Assembly: GCA_963700425.1 (NCBI GenBank)
Contig: CAVOXO010000001.1
Span: forward strand, 62,001-126,000
DNA: 64,000 bases
Direction: 5' to 3'
From: CAVOXO01 sp963700425
GTDB lineage: Bacteria > Actinomycetota > Acidimicrobiia > Acidimicrobiales > Microtrichaceae
This document shows, one piece after another, positions 1 through 7,826 of the stretch. Every line of letters begins with the position of its first letter. The stretch's first letter is position 1. The position numbers and the translations under genes are program-made. Under the pieces are notes generated by a model. That model did not search any database. It had not been told where the DNA came from and worked only from the letters and a program-made list of their open reading frames with translations.

Positions 1-72
1 GCCCGCCGAGGGAGCTGAGCACTCCCGCCCATCGTCGGGCGGCTCCCGTCCGGCACGGCCGAGGACGCGAAC

Positions 73-98
73 GGGGCCGGACCCGAAGGTCCGACCCC
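73..98 (-). terminator. Hairpin terminator after the ABC binding-protein gene
   Basis: Read on the minus strand this is an 11-bp stem (one G-T wobble) closed by a TTCG tetraloop, starting about 25 bases past the stop of the binding-protein gene. There is no T run, as is common for actinobacterial terminators. The rest of positions 1-123 shows no gene. Confidence 0.6.
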
Positions 99-123
99 GC
101 TGGTCACCCGTGCCTGGTGGTGG

Positions 124-1488
124 TCAGGAACCGGCTTCGAAGTTCTCCGCCAGGGCGTTGCCCATGTTGCCGTCCACGCCGTAGACGGTGGAGAGATCGA
201 CTCCCTGCTCGGCCATGCGGGCGAGGATCTTCGATGACTCGTCGAACCCGATCAACACGATGGCATCGGCCCCGGCGTCCTTGGCCGCTGAAACCTCGGC
301 GCTGTAGTCCGCAGCCTTCGGGTCGTAGATCTTGACCCCGTCGACCGTCGCGCCACCGGCTTCGAGACTCGCCTGGAGATCCTCGGCGAGCCCGGTTCCG
401 TAGTCGTCGTTCAGCGCCAGGATGTACACGCTGGAGTTGCCGTCGGCGATGATGACGTCGGCGAGGACCTGGCCCTGAAGGATGTCCGAGGGAGCGTTGC
501 GGAAGTACAGCGCCTTGTCGTCGTAGGTCGACAGCTTCTTCGACGTGTTCGCCGGCGAGAACATCACGACGCCGGCGTTGACCACCTGATCGATGACCGA
601 CAGGGTCACCGACGACGAGGCGGCACCGATGATGACGTCGACGTTCTTACCGAGGAGCGACTCCACGGTGGTGGGCGCCACGCCGTTCTCGGTGTCGCCG
701 GAGTCGCCCTCTTCGTGGACGACCGGTTGACCGAGAACGCCTCCGGCGGCGTTCATCTCCTCGACGGCGAGGTTGACACCGGCGAATTCGGGCGGGCCGA
801 GGAATGCGAGCGAACCCGTGACCGGCAGCAGCGATCCGATGACGAGGGCTCCGTCACCCTCGCGGGTGCCCACGCTGTCCTGCTGAGGCACGTCGGCCGA
901 TTCGGGGGCGTTGGACGCCACGAACGTCGTCTTGTCGTTGTCGATGCACTCGCTGAGGGGATCGTTGCCGGCCTCGGCCCGCTGGGCGTTGAGCTCGTCG
1001 CAGTTCGTGCCGAACTCGAGGATCCCGTAGGAGGCCTGCGTCGGCTCGCCGTTGCCCGAGAACTCGAGAGGACCGGAGGCCCCGTCGTAGTCGATGTCCT
1101 CACCGGCTGCGATCAGGTCCTTGCACTCCTGGAAGGTCGTGCACTTGGTGCCGTCGCGGGTGATTCCGTTGATCTTGTCGGCGTAGGCCACTCCGTCGGT
1201 CTGGGCCTCCTCGATGGCAAGTCCGGTGATGATGGCTGCGTCGTAGGACTCGGGGCCGTAGTTGAAGTCGACCAGCTCGGGATCGATCTCGAGCATCCGG
1301 GCCTTGAAGTCGTCGTTGAGATCGACGAGCGGCGTGGTCCCCTTCATGCCGGACAGGCTGGCGGACGTTCCGGAGTCACCGGAATCTCCTGAATCGGAAC
1401 TCTCGTCGTCACTCCCGCAGGCGGTTGCGACGAGTCCGATCGACATGATGATGGCGACTGTGCTCGCCACCCAACGTCTGGTCGACAT
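124..1488 (-). CDS. ABC transporter substrate-binding lipoprotein, LivK-like, circularly permuted
   Basis: Periplasmic-binding-protein type 1 (branched-chain amino acid family) component of an ABC importer; 454 aa. I start at the ATG at 1488, which has AAGGGAG five bases upstream, and not at an in-frame codon 16 residues earlier. Residues 1-24 are a lipoprotein signal ending in the lipobox VATAC, followed by an S/D/G-rich linker. The order of the mature protein is odd. The part that in this family normally follows the motif VYGVDGNMGNAL (GMKGTTP, then FNYGPESYDA, then DIDYDGASGPLEF) comes first. A spacer with two Cys follows, and then the canonical start (LVIGSLLPVTGSLAFLGPP) and first lobe. 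The protein ends with GVDGNMGNALAENFEAGS. This is a circular permutation with the new ends in lobe 2. No permease or ATPase genes are in view, so the substrate is unknown. Confidence 0.85.
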   Translation of the reverse strand: MSTRRWVASTVAIIMSIGLVATACGSDDESSDSGDSGDSGTSASLSGMKGTTPLVDLNDDFKARMLEIDPELVDFNYGPESYDAAIITGLAIEEAQTDGVAYADKINGITRDGTKCTTFQECKDLIAAGEDIDYDGASGPLEFSGNGEPTQASYGILEFGTNCDELNAQRAEAGNDPLSECIDNDKTTFVASNAPESADVPQQDSVGTREGDGALVIGSLLPVTGSLAFLGPPEFAGVNLAVEEMNAAGGVLGQPVVHEEGDSGDTENGVAPTTVESLLGKNVDVIIGAASSSVTLSVIDQVVNAGVVMFSPANTSKKLSTYDDKALYFRNAPSDILQGQVLADVIIADGNSSVYILALNDDYGTGLAEDLQASLEAGGATVDGVKIYDPKAADYSAEVSAAKDAGADAIVLIGFDESSKILARMAEQGVDLSTVYGVDGNMGNALAENFEAGS

Positions 1489-1552
1489 GATTCTCCCTTT
1501 CATGCCCGGAGGATCCGGGAGCTGCGATGCCGACACACTAGTGAGATATCCG

Positions 1553-2074
1553 TCACAAGGGGCGGTTTCGCGTGGGCGGACCGTCGGTCGCCAGAAGTTG
1601 CTCCATGAGGACGACGTCGAGCCACTGCCCGAACTTTCTCCCGACCTCGCGCTCGAGACCCACCTCCTCGAATCCAGCGGCCCGGTGGAGTGCCAGCGAG
1701 GCGTCGTGGCCCCCCACGATACGGGCGAAGATCGCGTGGAATCCGTGGTCCCGGGCCCGGTCGACGAGCTCGTCGAGGAGCGCTCTCCCCAACCCCCGTC
1801 CGAGATGACGGTGGTCGATGTAGATCGAGTCCTCGACGCTGGTGGAGTACGCGGGGCGGTCGCGATAGGGCGAGAGTGAGCCGTAGCCCACGACCTGCCC
1901 GTCGAGCTCCGCCACGATCACGACGTGGGCTCCGGACCGTCGTGCGATCCAGTCCCGCTGCTCGTCGAGGGAACGGGGAACCAGATCGAAGGTGGCGGTG
2001 GAGGTCTCCACGACCCGGTTGTAGATCGCTGCGATCGCCTCGGCGTCGTCGGTGTCGGCGACCCGCAGGAGCAT
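1553..2074 (-). CDS. GNAT N-acetyltransferase, phosphinothricin acetyltransferase-like
   Basis: 173-aa cytoplasmic acetyl-CoA-dependent N-acetyltransferase. The start MLLRVADTDDAEAIAAIYN and the middle ETSTATFDLVPRSLDEQ are typical of the phosphinothricin/methionine-sulfoximine acetyltransferase branch. The acetyl-CoA loop is seen as HLGRGLGRALLDEL (about residues 90-103), followed by the family's GHDASLALHRAAGFEEVG. It lies 64 bases upstream (in minus-strand sense) of the binding-protein gene and could share its transcript. The true substrate could be another small amine or amino-acid analogue; the name rests on family resemblance only. Confidence 0.8.
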   Translation of the reverse strand: MLLRVADTDDAEAIAAIYNRVVETSTATFDLVPRSLDEQRDWIARRSGAHVVIVAELDGQVVGYGSLSPYRDRPAYSTSVEDSIYIDHRHLGRGLGRALLDELVDRARDHGFHAIFARIVGGHDASLALHRAAGFEEVGLEREVGRKFGQWLDVVLMEQLLATDGPPTRNRPL

Positions 2075-2115
2075 CGCCGCAGATTAGCGACGCGTGTGGC
2101 GTCGCTCGAAACGAC

Positions 2116-3499
2116 TCAGCGCTGCAGGTCGATGGCCGTCGAGGACGACAGCGAATGGTTCTGGGCTGATCCCGCCGGCTCCACGATGGCCATGTCGGCG
2201 GTCATGGTTTCGAGTCGGGCCCACGCGCTGATCCGCTCGTTGTCGGTCAGGAGAATGATCTGCTGGTGGGCCGAGGCCCGCACGACGAGTTCGAGGAGGA
2301 CCGGCAGCAGGTCGTTGTCCACCGAATCGAAGGGATCGTCGAGAATCGTCGGGAAGCACTCCCGCCCGTGCCCCAGGGTCCTCAACTCCGAGAGTCGGGA
2401 CATGAGGGTCTGGGCCAGCGAGGTGATCTCCTCCTGGCGGTCCTTCGAGGTGGCGTCGTGATGCGGTCGGGCCAGTTCCGTTCGAACCTGGGCGGCCCTG
2501 TCGATCAGGTCCCGATTGCGGATGACCCAGTCGACCTCGACGTCTCCGGCGAGGATGTTCCACCTGCGGAGGGCGTCGCGGTGGTCCTCGGAGGCCTTCA
2601 TCAGGCCACGACGGGCCTCGTCGGAGCGCAGCAGTCCGTTGACGCGTTGCATGTGGAAGCCGAGGTAGCTCGATGCTCCGGCCTCGGCCAGGGCGTCACG
2701 CTCGGCCTTCTCGGCCCTCGTCGCCATCTGCCATGACATGATCGACCACACCACCGCAGCCGTGGCCATGAGACCCAGGAGGACGGTGGCCGCGAGGCCG
2801 CACCTTCGCCGTCACCGGAATGATGGCGAGAGCCGCGGTTCCGGCGACGAGGTAGGTGTTTCGACGGCTGCGTTCGAAGGCATCCTGGCGGTCCTCGAAC
2901 TGGGCGTGACGGTCCTCGATCCGTTCGATGACCTCGGCGTCGGCCGCGTTCGACCCGACCGCCTCGGCCTCTTCGTCGAGGCGGGACGAGGCGGTGACGA
3001 GCGCTGTCGCCGCCGACCACAGCTCGCCTTGGTTCAGCTCTGAGAGGCGCCGCACGAGCTGGTCGCGCTCGGTCGAGGTGATCAGGTCGGACGCGGAGAC
3101 CCGCATGGCGGAACGGGCCTGGCGGGCATCGAGTCCCAGCGAGGCGAGCAGATCGACATCGCCGTTGAGGTTGACGAACTCGGCGCTGACCTCTCTGGCC
3201 TGCTTGATGTCGACCACACGGTGGACGTCGCCGAAGGGACGGAACACCGCGAGCTGTCGGCCGGCGTCGGTGGTCATCTCGAGATGCACACCGGCGCGGG
3301 CCGAGCCCAGCGCGCCGACGAACTCGTTGACCATCGCCTCACGCTCGACCTGGCCGAGCGAACCGATGACGGTGAGTCGGGGATGCAGATCGAGGGTGAA
3401 GACGTCCTCGTCTGCTTGGATGGCCAGCCGTTCGAAGATCACACTGGGTACTTCGGCACGGTGCGACTCCGAACTTGAGCCTGATTCGGGTGATGTCAC
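2116..3499 (-). CDS. Membrane-anchored SMC/ABC-ATPase-like protein, interrupted by one frameshift
   Basis: Two overlapping reading frames (3499 to about 2804, then to 2116) make one protein of roughly 460 aa if one base near 2801-2806 is removed. The N-terminal part has an SMC-like beginning (LHPRLTVIGSLGQVERE) in the Walker A position, but without a GKT/GKS lysine. An R/E/D-rich helical stretch follows, then two membrane helices straddling the frameshift (YLVAGTAALAIIPV and GLAATVLLGLMATAAVVW), a coiled coil, and a Walker B-like ILDDPFDSVD followed by QQIILLTDNERISAWARLE. Start is GTG at 3499. The architecture suggests a split ATPase head with a membrane hairpin where SMC proteins have a hinge. 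I do not know the function. The frameshift may be a sequence error, since both halves read cleanly. Confidence 0.65.
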
Positions 3500-3534
3500 C
3501 CCCCGCGCCGTCGGTCGACATGGGTCGAGCGGGC

Positions 3535-3540
3535 TATAGT
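3535..3540 (+). promoter_or_regulatory. Candidate -10 element (TATAGT) for the tRNA-Thr/tRNA-Met/tuf transcript
   Basis: TATAGT lies 35 bases before tRNA-Thr and between that gene and the divergent membrane ATPase gene. I see no convincing -35 hexamer at 17-18 bases. Confidence 0.35.
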
Positions 3541-3575
3541 CGTCGCCGGTCGCCTCGGCTGGTGCTGTGGTGCCT

Positions 3576-3648
3576 GCCCCCTTAGCTCAGTCGGCAGAGC
3601 GTTTCCATGGTAAGGAAAAGGTCGTCAGTTCGATTCTGACAGGGGGCT
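3576..3648 (+). tRNA. tRNA-Thr (GGT anticodon)
   Basis: A full cloverleaf can be drawn: acceptor GCCCCCT/AGGGGGC, D arm around TAGCTCAG, anticodon stem TTTCC/GGAAA with loop ATGGTAA giving anticodon GGT, and T arm GTCAG-TTCGATT-CTGAC. CCA is not encoded. It is followed 65 bases later by tRNA-Met and then tuf, the tRNA-tufB arrangement known from other bacteria. Confidence 0.95.
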
Positions 3649-3713
3649 CCGACGGCGAAGTCCTGTGATCGTCCCCTCCGGGGGGTCCGATCGGGGGTCT
3701 GGAATCCGTCTCC

Positions 3714-3787
3714 GGTGACGTAGCTCAGTTGGTGAGAGCACTCGGCTCATAATCGAGGGGTCGTCAGTTCGAGTCTGACCGTCACCA
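3714..3787 (+). tRNA. tRNA-Met (CAT anticodon), elongator type
   Basis: Acceptor GGTGACG/CGTCACC, anticodon stem CTCGG/TCGAG with loop CTCATAA (anticodon CAT), T arm GTCAG-TTCGAGT-CTGAC, discriminator A. The fully paired first acceptor base pair argues against initiator tRNA. The actinobacterial order Thr-Met before rpmG supports elongator Met over the Ile2 (lysidine) type, but sequence alone cannot exclude Ile2. It ends 42 bases before the tuf start, so processing from a common transcript is likely. Confidence 0.9.
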
Positions 3788-3829
3788 CCCACCGGCCCAT
3801 CAGCCACCTCACACACAAAGGGAGTTCTC

Positions 3830-5017
3830 ATGGCTAAGGAGAAGTTTGAGCGGACGAAGCCTCATGTGAATGTGGGGACGATGGGTCATATTGATCATGG
3901 GAAGACGACGTTGACGGCGGCGATTACGCGTACGTTGGCGGATAATGTTGAGGGTAACACGTTCACGGATTTCGCTGATATTGACAAGGCTCCGGAGGAG
4001 CGGGAGCGTGGGATCACGATCAATGTGTCTCATGTGGAGTATGAGACGGAGAATCGTCATTACGCGCATGTTGATATGCCGGGGCACGCGGATTACATCA
4101 AGAACATGATTACGGGTGCGGCGCAGGTGGATGGCGCGATTTTGGTGGTGTCGGCGGCGGATGGTCCGATGCCTCAGACGCGTGAGCATGTGTTGTTGGC
4201 GCGTCAGGTGGGTGTGCCGGCGATCGTGGTGGCGTTGAACAAGGTCGACATGGTGGATGATGAGGAGTTGTTGGAGCTGGTGGAGATGGAGGTGAGGGAG
4301 CTTCTCGATGAGTATGAGTTCCCTGGTGATGACACTCCGGTGGTGAAGGTGTCGGCGTTGAAGGCGTTGGAGGGTGACGCGGAGTCGCAGGCTCAGGTGT
4401 TGGAGTTGATGGAGCAGGTGGATTCGTTCGTGCCGGAGCCGGTGCGGGATCTGGACAAGCCGTTCTTGATGCCGATCGAGGATGTGTTCTCGATCACGGG
4501 TCGGGGGACGGTGGTGACGGGCAAGGTGGAGCAGGGTGTGGTTCATACTGGTGATGAGTTGGAGATCATTGGTTTGAAGGACACTCAGAAGACGACGTGT
4601 ACGGGTGTGGAGATGTTCCGTAAGTTGTTGGATGAGGGTCAGGCGGGGGATAATATTGGTGCGCTTCTTCGGGGGATCGACAAGGAGGATGTGCAGCGGG
4701 GTCAGGTGTTGGCGAAGCCGGGTTCGATTACGCCGCATACTGATTTCGAGGCGAATGTGTATGTGTTGAGTAAGGAGGAGGGTGGCCGTCATAAGCCGTT
4801 CTTCTCGAATTATCGGCCGCAGTTCTATTTCCGGACGACGGATGTGACGGGGTCGATTTCGTTGCCGGAGGGCACGGAGATGTGTATGCCGGGGGACAAC
4901 ACGGAGATGAATGTGGAGTTGATTGCTCCGATCGCGATGGATGAGGGGTTGCGGTTCGCGATTCGTGAGGGTGGTCGTACGGTGGGCGCGGGTCGCGTCA
5001 CCAAGATCACCAAGTAG
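3830..5017 (+). CDS. tuf: Elongation factor Tu, copy 1
   Basis: 395-aa GTPase that delivers aminoacyl-tRNA to the ribosome. G-domain motifs are present: GHIDHGKTT (about 19-27, with Ile where Val is usual), the switch [21 protein letters not shown] and NKVDM, followed by the two beta-barrel domains. GGGAG lies 6 bases before the ATG. The gene sits directly behind tRNA-Thr and tRNA-Met. It differs from copy 2 at 24990 by eight bases by my count; three change residues (N361, I365, R375 here), all in the last 35 codons. Codon choice is unusual for this region: Leu TTG, Val GTG, Asp GAT, His CAT and Gly GGT dominate, whereas neighbours use CTC, GTC, GAC, CAC and GGC. Confidence 0.97.
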   Translation: MAKEKFERTKPHVNVGTMGHIDHGKTTLTAAITRTLADNVEGNTFTDFADIDKAPEERERGITINVSHVEYETENRHYAHVDMPGHADYIKNMITGAAQVDGAILVVSAADGPMPQTREHVLLARQVGVPAIVVALNKVDMVDDEELLELVEMEVRELLDEYEFPGDDTPVVKVSALKALEGDAESQAQVLELMEQVDSFVPEPVRDLDKPFLMPIEDVFSITGRGTVVTGKVEQGVVHTGDELEIIGLKDTQKTTCTGVEMFRKLLDEGQAGDNIGALLRGIDKEDVQRGQVLAKPGSITPHTDFEANVYVLSKEEGGRHKPFFSNYRPQFYFRTTDVTGSISLPEGTEMCMPGDNTEMNVELIAPIAMDEGLRFAIREGGRTVGAGRVTKITK

Positions 5018-5083
5018 CGGTCCCTCGTCGAGGGTGTGGAACGGAGGCATCGCCAACGCGCGCTGCGCCTCGTCCGAACCGCC

Positions 5084-5113
5084 TTGGCGTCGGCCGCGAC
5101 ACCGCCGTAGACT
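5084..5113 (+). promoter_or_regulatory. Candidate promoter for rpmG
   Basis: TTGGCG and TAGACT separated by 18 bases, about 50 bases upstream of rpmG. The 148-base gap after tuf copy 1 also begins with a weak stem (CCCTC-GTC-GAGGG, just after the tuf stop) that might end the tuf transcript. Confidence 0.45.
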
Positions 5114-5165
5114 CTCGGCTCCCGCCGAGGGAGCAACGGGCTCCGATCGTCGACAGGAAAGATCC

Positions 5166-5327
5166 ATGGCTTCTGACAAGCGAGTTCACGTCACTCTCGA
5201 ATGCACCGAGTGCAAGCGGCGGAACTACATCACGACGAAGAACAAGAACAACGATCGTGAGCGGATCGAGATGAAGAAGTTCTGCAAGTGGGACCGCGCC
5301 CACACACTCCACAAGGAGACGCGCTAG
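5166..5327 (+). CDS. rpmG: 50S ribosomal protein L33
   Basis: 53-aa large-subunit protein with the family pattern [14 protein letters not shown] and [24 protein letters not shown] precedes the ATG by 5 bases. Zinc-binding L33 has two CxxC pairs; here the second pair is incomplete (FCKWD, a single Cys), so a full four-Cys zinc site is not present. The stop codon overlaps the convergent ferric-reductase-like gene by 4 bases (CTAG). In related actinobacteria rpmG is normally followed closely by tRNA-Trp/secE, but here 4.6 kb intervene. Confidence 0.93.
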   Translation: MASDKRVHVTLECTECKRRNYITTKNKNNDRERIEMKKFCKWDRAHTLHKETR

Positions 5328-5905
5328 GCGACGCGGCCACCGGCGGGCGTCAGGCCCGTTCCGGCCCGGCGAGCCGAACGACGTCGACCGGCGGTCACCC
5401 GGAACGACACCCCGAGCGTCACCATCGCGACGAGGGCCGAGACCACACCCACGTAGATGACGTTGGTGGCGTCGGTCCCCGCGGTCGCGCCGTGAACGAC
5501 GCCCAACCACAAGGCCGGAAAACTGAGTCTGTGGATCCACGTCCAGAGCCTGAGAGGCATGTGCCTCTTCGCCAGGGAAGTGATCTCCACCGCGACGATC
5601 AGATACGTCGCAACGATTCCCCACGCCACCGCGCCCGTCTTCCATCCCGATGCGAACGGCACCAGGACGTCGGCGACTCCGAAGTGGACGTAGTTGTCGG
5701 CGACCAGGGCCGCGACGTGTACTCCCGTGAACACCACCGTGAGGCCGCCGAGAAACCGGTGCAGGTCGAGGAGCCACTTGGGCGCGGACCGTACCGAGAT
5801 GATCCTGGTGGCATACGCCAGTCCCCACACCGATGCGACCATGAGGAGCACGAGAGTGGTGATTCCCGAGGCACGGCTCACCTGCCACCAGAGCTGACCG
5901 TTCAT
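5324..5905 (-). CDS. Ferric-reductase-like transmembrane protein (cytochrome b type)
   Basis: 193-aa membrane protein with about six hydrophobic helices and conserved His in paired positions ([10 protein letters not shown] and [11 protein letters not shown] on adjacent helices; WTWIHRLSF and VVHGATAG later), as in ferric reductase-like/MsrQ-type heme-b membrane domains. I place the start at the ATG at 5905 (MNGQLWWQ), one base after the ApbE stop and preceded by AAGGAG; an in-frame codon 21 residues upstream is less likely. Role by family: passing electrons across the membrane to a periplasmic acceptor. The pairing with ApbE suggests a flavin-linked electron path. Low-level similarity to MsrQ cannot be excluded. 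Confidence 0.75.
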   Translation of the reverse strand: MNGQLWWQVSRASGITTLVLLMVASVWGLAYATRIISVRSAPKWLLDLHRFLGGLTVVFTGVHVAALVADNYVHFGVADVLVPFASGWKTGAVAWGIVATYLIVAVEITSLAKRHMPLRLWTWIHRLSFPALWLGVVHGATAGTDATNVIYVGVVSALVAMVTLGVSFRVTAGRRRSARRAGTGLTPAGGRVA

Positions 5906-5906
5906 C

Positions 5907-6848
5907 TCACCGTGCTCCTTCGTGTGCCCAGAGGTAGTCGTCGAACGCCCCGAGGTGATGGCTGTCACCGGATGCGTCGGTCGTCAGCGCCGGCGGTTTC
6001 TCATCACTCCACGTCCCGACCAGCAGTGCGGTGGACTGGGCCTCGGCCCACCAGGCACTTGCGGCGATCACCGTGGCGCTGGTCGTCGAGTTCCGGGGAT
6101 TCGCCCCGGTCGCCGGATCCACGACGTGATGGGTGGGACCGTCCTCGGTGGCCCAGCGGCGTCGGAGTATCGACGACGTGGTGACGCCCCCCTCGGTCAT
6201 GCCCAGCGCGATCCGCCGGACGTCACGTCCCTCTGTGTCGAGCTGATGGACGACCTCGATGAGCCAGGGGCTGATGTCCTGTTCGCCCCGAACCGCGACG
6301 TCGCCGCCGATGTCCACGACCGCACCGGTGGCGCCCCCGTCGAGGAGTTCGGCCGCCACGATGTCGGCCGCAAGCCCCTTGCCGATCCCGCCGGGGTCGA
6401 AGCGGACTCCGGCCGGAAGCCGAATCGCGCCCACGTCGGGGTCGCAGACGATTCCCTCGCATCCGGGAAGAGGTCCGGTGTCTCCACGCGGCGCGGTGCT
6501 GCCGGCCAGTTGCGCGATGTCGCGGTCGTACCCGAGCGCGACCATCGCCGTTCCGCATGTCGGGTCGAACAACCCCCCGGTCAGGTGCCAGGCCGTGACA
6601 GAGCGGTGCACGAGCGTGAACGTCTCCGAGGAGACGATCACGTCGGCGCCGGCGTGATCGTTGAGTTGCGACACCTCGCTGTCGAACAGGAATCTGCTCC
6701 AACGGCGTTCGAGCTCGTCGATCCGCGCCCGGGCACTGGCCACGGCGTCCTGGTTCGCTCCCCAGGCGGTGATTGCGACGTCACAGCCCATCGCGTGGAA
6801 CGATGCGTGAGCCGGCGCTGCGTCGATGCTGCCGCGGTTCCTCACCAC
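5907..6848 (-). CDS. apbE: FAD:protein FMN transferase (ApbE family)
   Basis: 313 aa. ApbE enzymes move FMN from FAD onto a Ser/Thr of periplasmic flavoproteins. Family signatures are MGCDVAITAWG near the N-terminus, GLFDPTCGTAMVALGYDRD, the core FDPGGIGKGLAAD with DIGGDVAVRG (Mg/FAD binding), and HHVVDPATG. No strong signal peptide is visible, so the protein may be cytoplasmic or anchored through its partners. It is followed one base later by the ferric-reductase-like gene. I see no FMN-acceptor motif (a D-x-x-S/T-G-A-T type) in any protein of this cluster, so its target protein is not identified here. Confidence 0.88.
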   Translation of the reverse strand: MVRNRGSIDAAPAHASFHAMGCDVAITAWGANQDAVASARARIDELERRWSRFLFDSEVSQLNDHAGADVIVSSETFTLVHRSVTAWHLTGGLFDPTCGTAMVALGYDRDIAQLAGSTAPRGDTGPLPGCEGIVCDPDVGAIRLPAGVRFDPGGIGKGLAADIVAAELLDGGATGAVVDIGGDVAVRGEQDISPWLIEVVHQLDTEGRDVRRIALGMTEGGVTTSSILRRRWATEDGPTHHVVDPATGANPRNSTTSATVIAASAWWAEAQSTALLVGTWSDEKPPALTTDASGDSHHLGAFDDYLWAHEGAR

Positions 6849-6861
6849 GGCGTCCCGGGAG

Positions 6862-7263
6862 TCATCCGCCGGTCGCCCTCGACACCGCGGCCGGCTGGGG
6901 AGCAGGCCGCGGTGTCGGCTTGGCGGCGGCAGGAGCCGTGGTCTTCCGAGGGGCAGGCGCTGTCGTGGCGGGGGCCGACGGCGCGGGCACCGATGCCGGA
7001 TCGGGCACGACGTGATGGCGCCGGACGACGATCAGGGTCACCGGTTGAGGGGGCGTGACGATGGACGTCTCGGTGGCCGACTGCGTGACCGTCGGCACGG
7101 GGGACCCGGTCGCCGAACTCGACGCCGCCGAATCGAGGGTCAGATAGCTGGTGATCCCGAGGGTCGCGGAGGTGGCCAGGCCGGCCGAGAGGATGCGGGC
7201 GCCCTTGGCCGCATGTCGGCGGCGGCGGCGAGGCGGCGGCGATGTCGTGGGTGCGTCAGTCAT
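6862..7263 (-). CDS. Pro/Ala-rich single-pass membrane protein, unknown function
   Basis: 133 aa starting MTDAPTTSPPP with a basic RRRRRHAAKGAR patch, one membrane helix (about residues 20-45, ILSAGLATSATLGITSYL), a short VTLIVVRRHHVVPD strand, and a Pro/Ala/Lys-rich tail rich in APAP and TPRPAPQP. Start at 7263 overlaps the end of the preceding gene by 8 bases, so translation is probably coupled. The His pair (RRHHVV) could bind metal or heme, but that is speculation. It probably works with the ApbE and ferric-reductase-like proteins encoded just downstream. Confidence 0.6.
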   Translation of the reverse strand: MTDAPTTSPPPRRRRRHAAKGARILSAGLATSATLGITSYLTLDSAASSSATGSPVPTVTQSATETSIVTPPQPVTLIVVRRHHVVPDPASVPAPSAPATTAPAPRKTTAPAAAKPTPRPAPQPAAVSRATGG

Positions 7264-7687
7264 CACGTTCGTCCTCGTGTGCCTCGCCGTCGTGATCCTC
7301 GCCCTCGATGCCTCGGTGGTCGTCGTCGCCCGAGTGGCCGGCGGTCGGCGTGGCGGGTGCGGTGACCGCCGGAGCCGCTCGGGTGGTCGGAGCAGAGGTC
7401 GCGGCGGTGGCGTCATTGACACCGCCGCTGGGAGCCGCAGGGGTTCCGTTCTCGTAGACGAAGTCGTCGACGACCACGATGGACGTGGCCGGACTGAGGG
7501 TGGTCGACGGGTCGATCGTCAGGTCCTGCGCCCCGGCGGCCGGAACCGCCTCGAAGGGAGCGGGATCGTCTCCGCCGCCCACGATTCCCGCGTTGACGGC
7601 GATGGCCGAGGCTCCGGCACCCACGGTCAGGGCCAGGCCGGCCACTGACGCCACGAGGGTCTTTCGGTTGGGGGAGGGGAGTTGCAT
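7256..7687 (-). CDS. Secreted or anchored protein with acidic, His-rich C-terminus
   Basis: 143 aa. The start at 7687 (MQLPSPNRKT) has AAGGAG 6 bases upstream. Residues about 9-30 form a signal/membrane helix (TLVASVAGLALTVGAGASA). The middle is Ala/Thr/Pro-rich. The end is dominated by Asp, Glu and His (GHSGDDDHRGIEGEDHDGEA and on), a pattern seen in metal-sequestering tails. I do not recognise a family. It is the first gene of the minus-strand set leading to ApbE and the ferric-reductase-like protein, and lies divergent to a two-component system that may control it. Confidence 0.6.
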   Translation of the reverse strand: MQLPSPNRKTLVASVAGLALTVGAGASAIAVNAGIVGGGDDPAPFEAVPAAGAQDLTIDPSTTLSPATSIVVVDDFVYENGTPAAPSGGVNDATAATSAPTTRAAPAVTAPATPTAGHSGDDDHRGIEGEDHDGEAHEDERDD

Positions 7688-7826
7688 CGGGTGCTCCTTG
7701 GGAGAGGATCGTTCGCGTCGGGCTGAGGAGAACGATAGGTATCGGTCGTCAAGGATTCGGCCAGTCCCGAGCCAACGATTGGTAAAGATCCGGTGGGTCA
7801 CGTGCGGGGTGGGTCAGGCTGGAGCG

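Noticed and set aside
3714..3787. Initiator tRNA-fMet or tRNA-Ile2 for the CAT-anticodon tRNA.
   Set aside because: The first acceptor pair is G-C, unlike initiators, and the Thr-Met-rpmG neighbourhood matches elongator Met. Ile2 is not strictly excluded.
3809..5179. A 456-residue open frame antisense to tuf copy 1, and a matching 421-residue one antisense to copy 2 (24969-26234).
   Set aside because: The translated product is a His/Arg/Leu-rich sequence with no fold. It is open only because of the odd tuf codon choice, and it repeats in both copies because tuf does.
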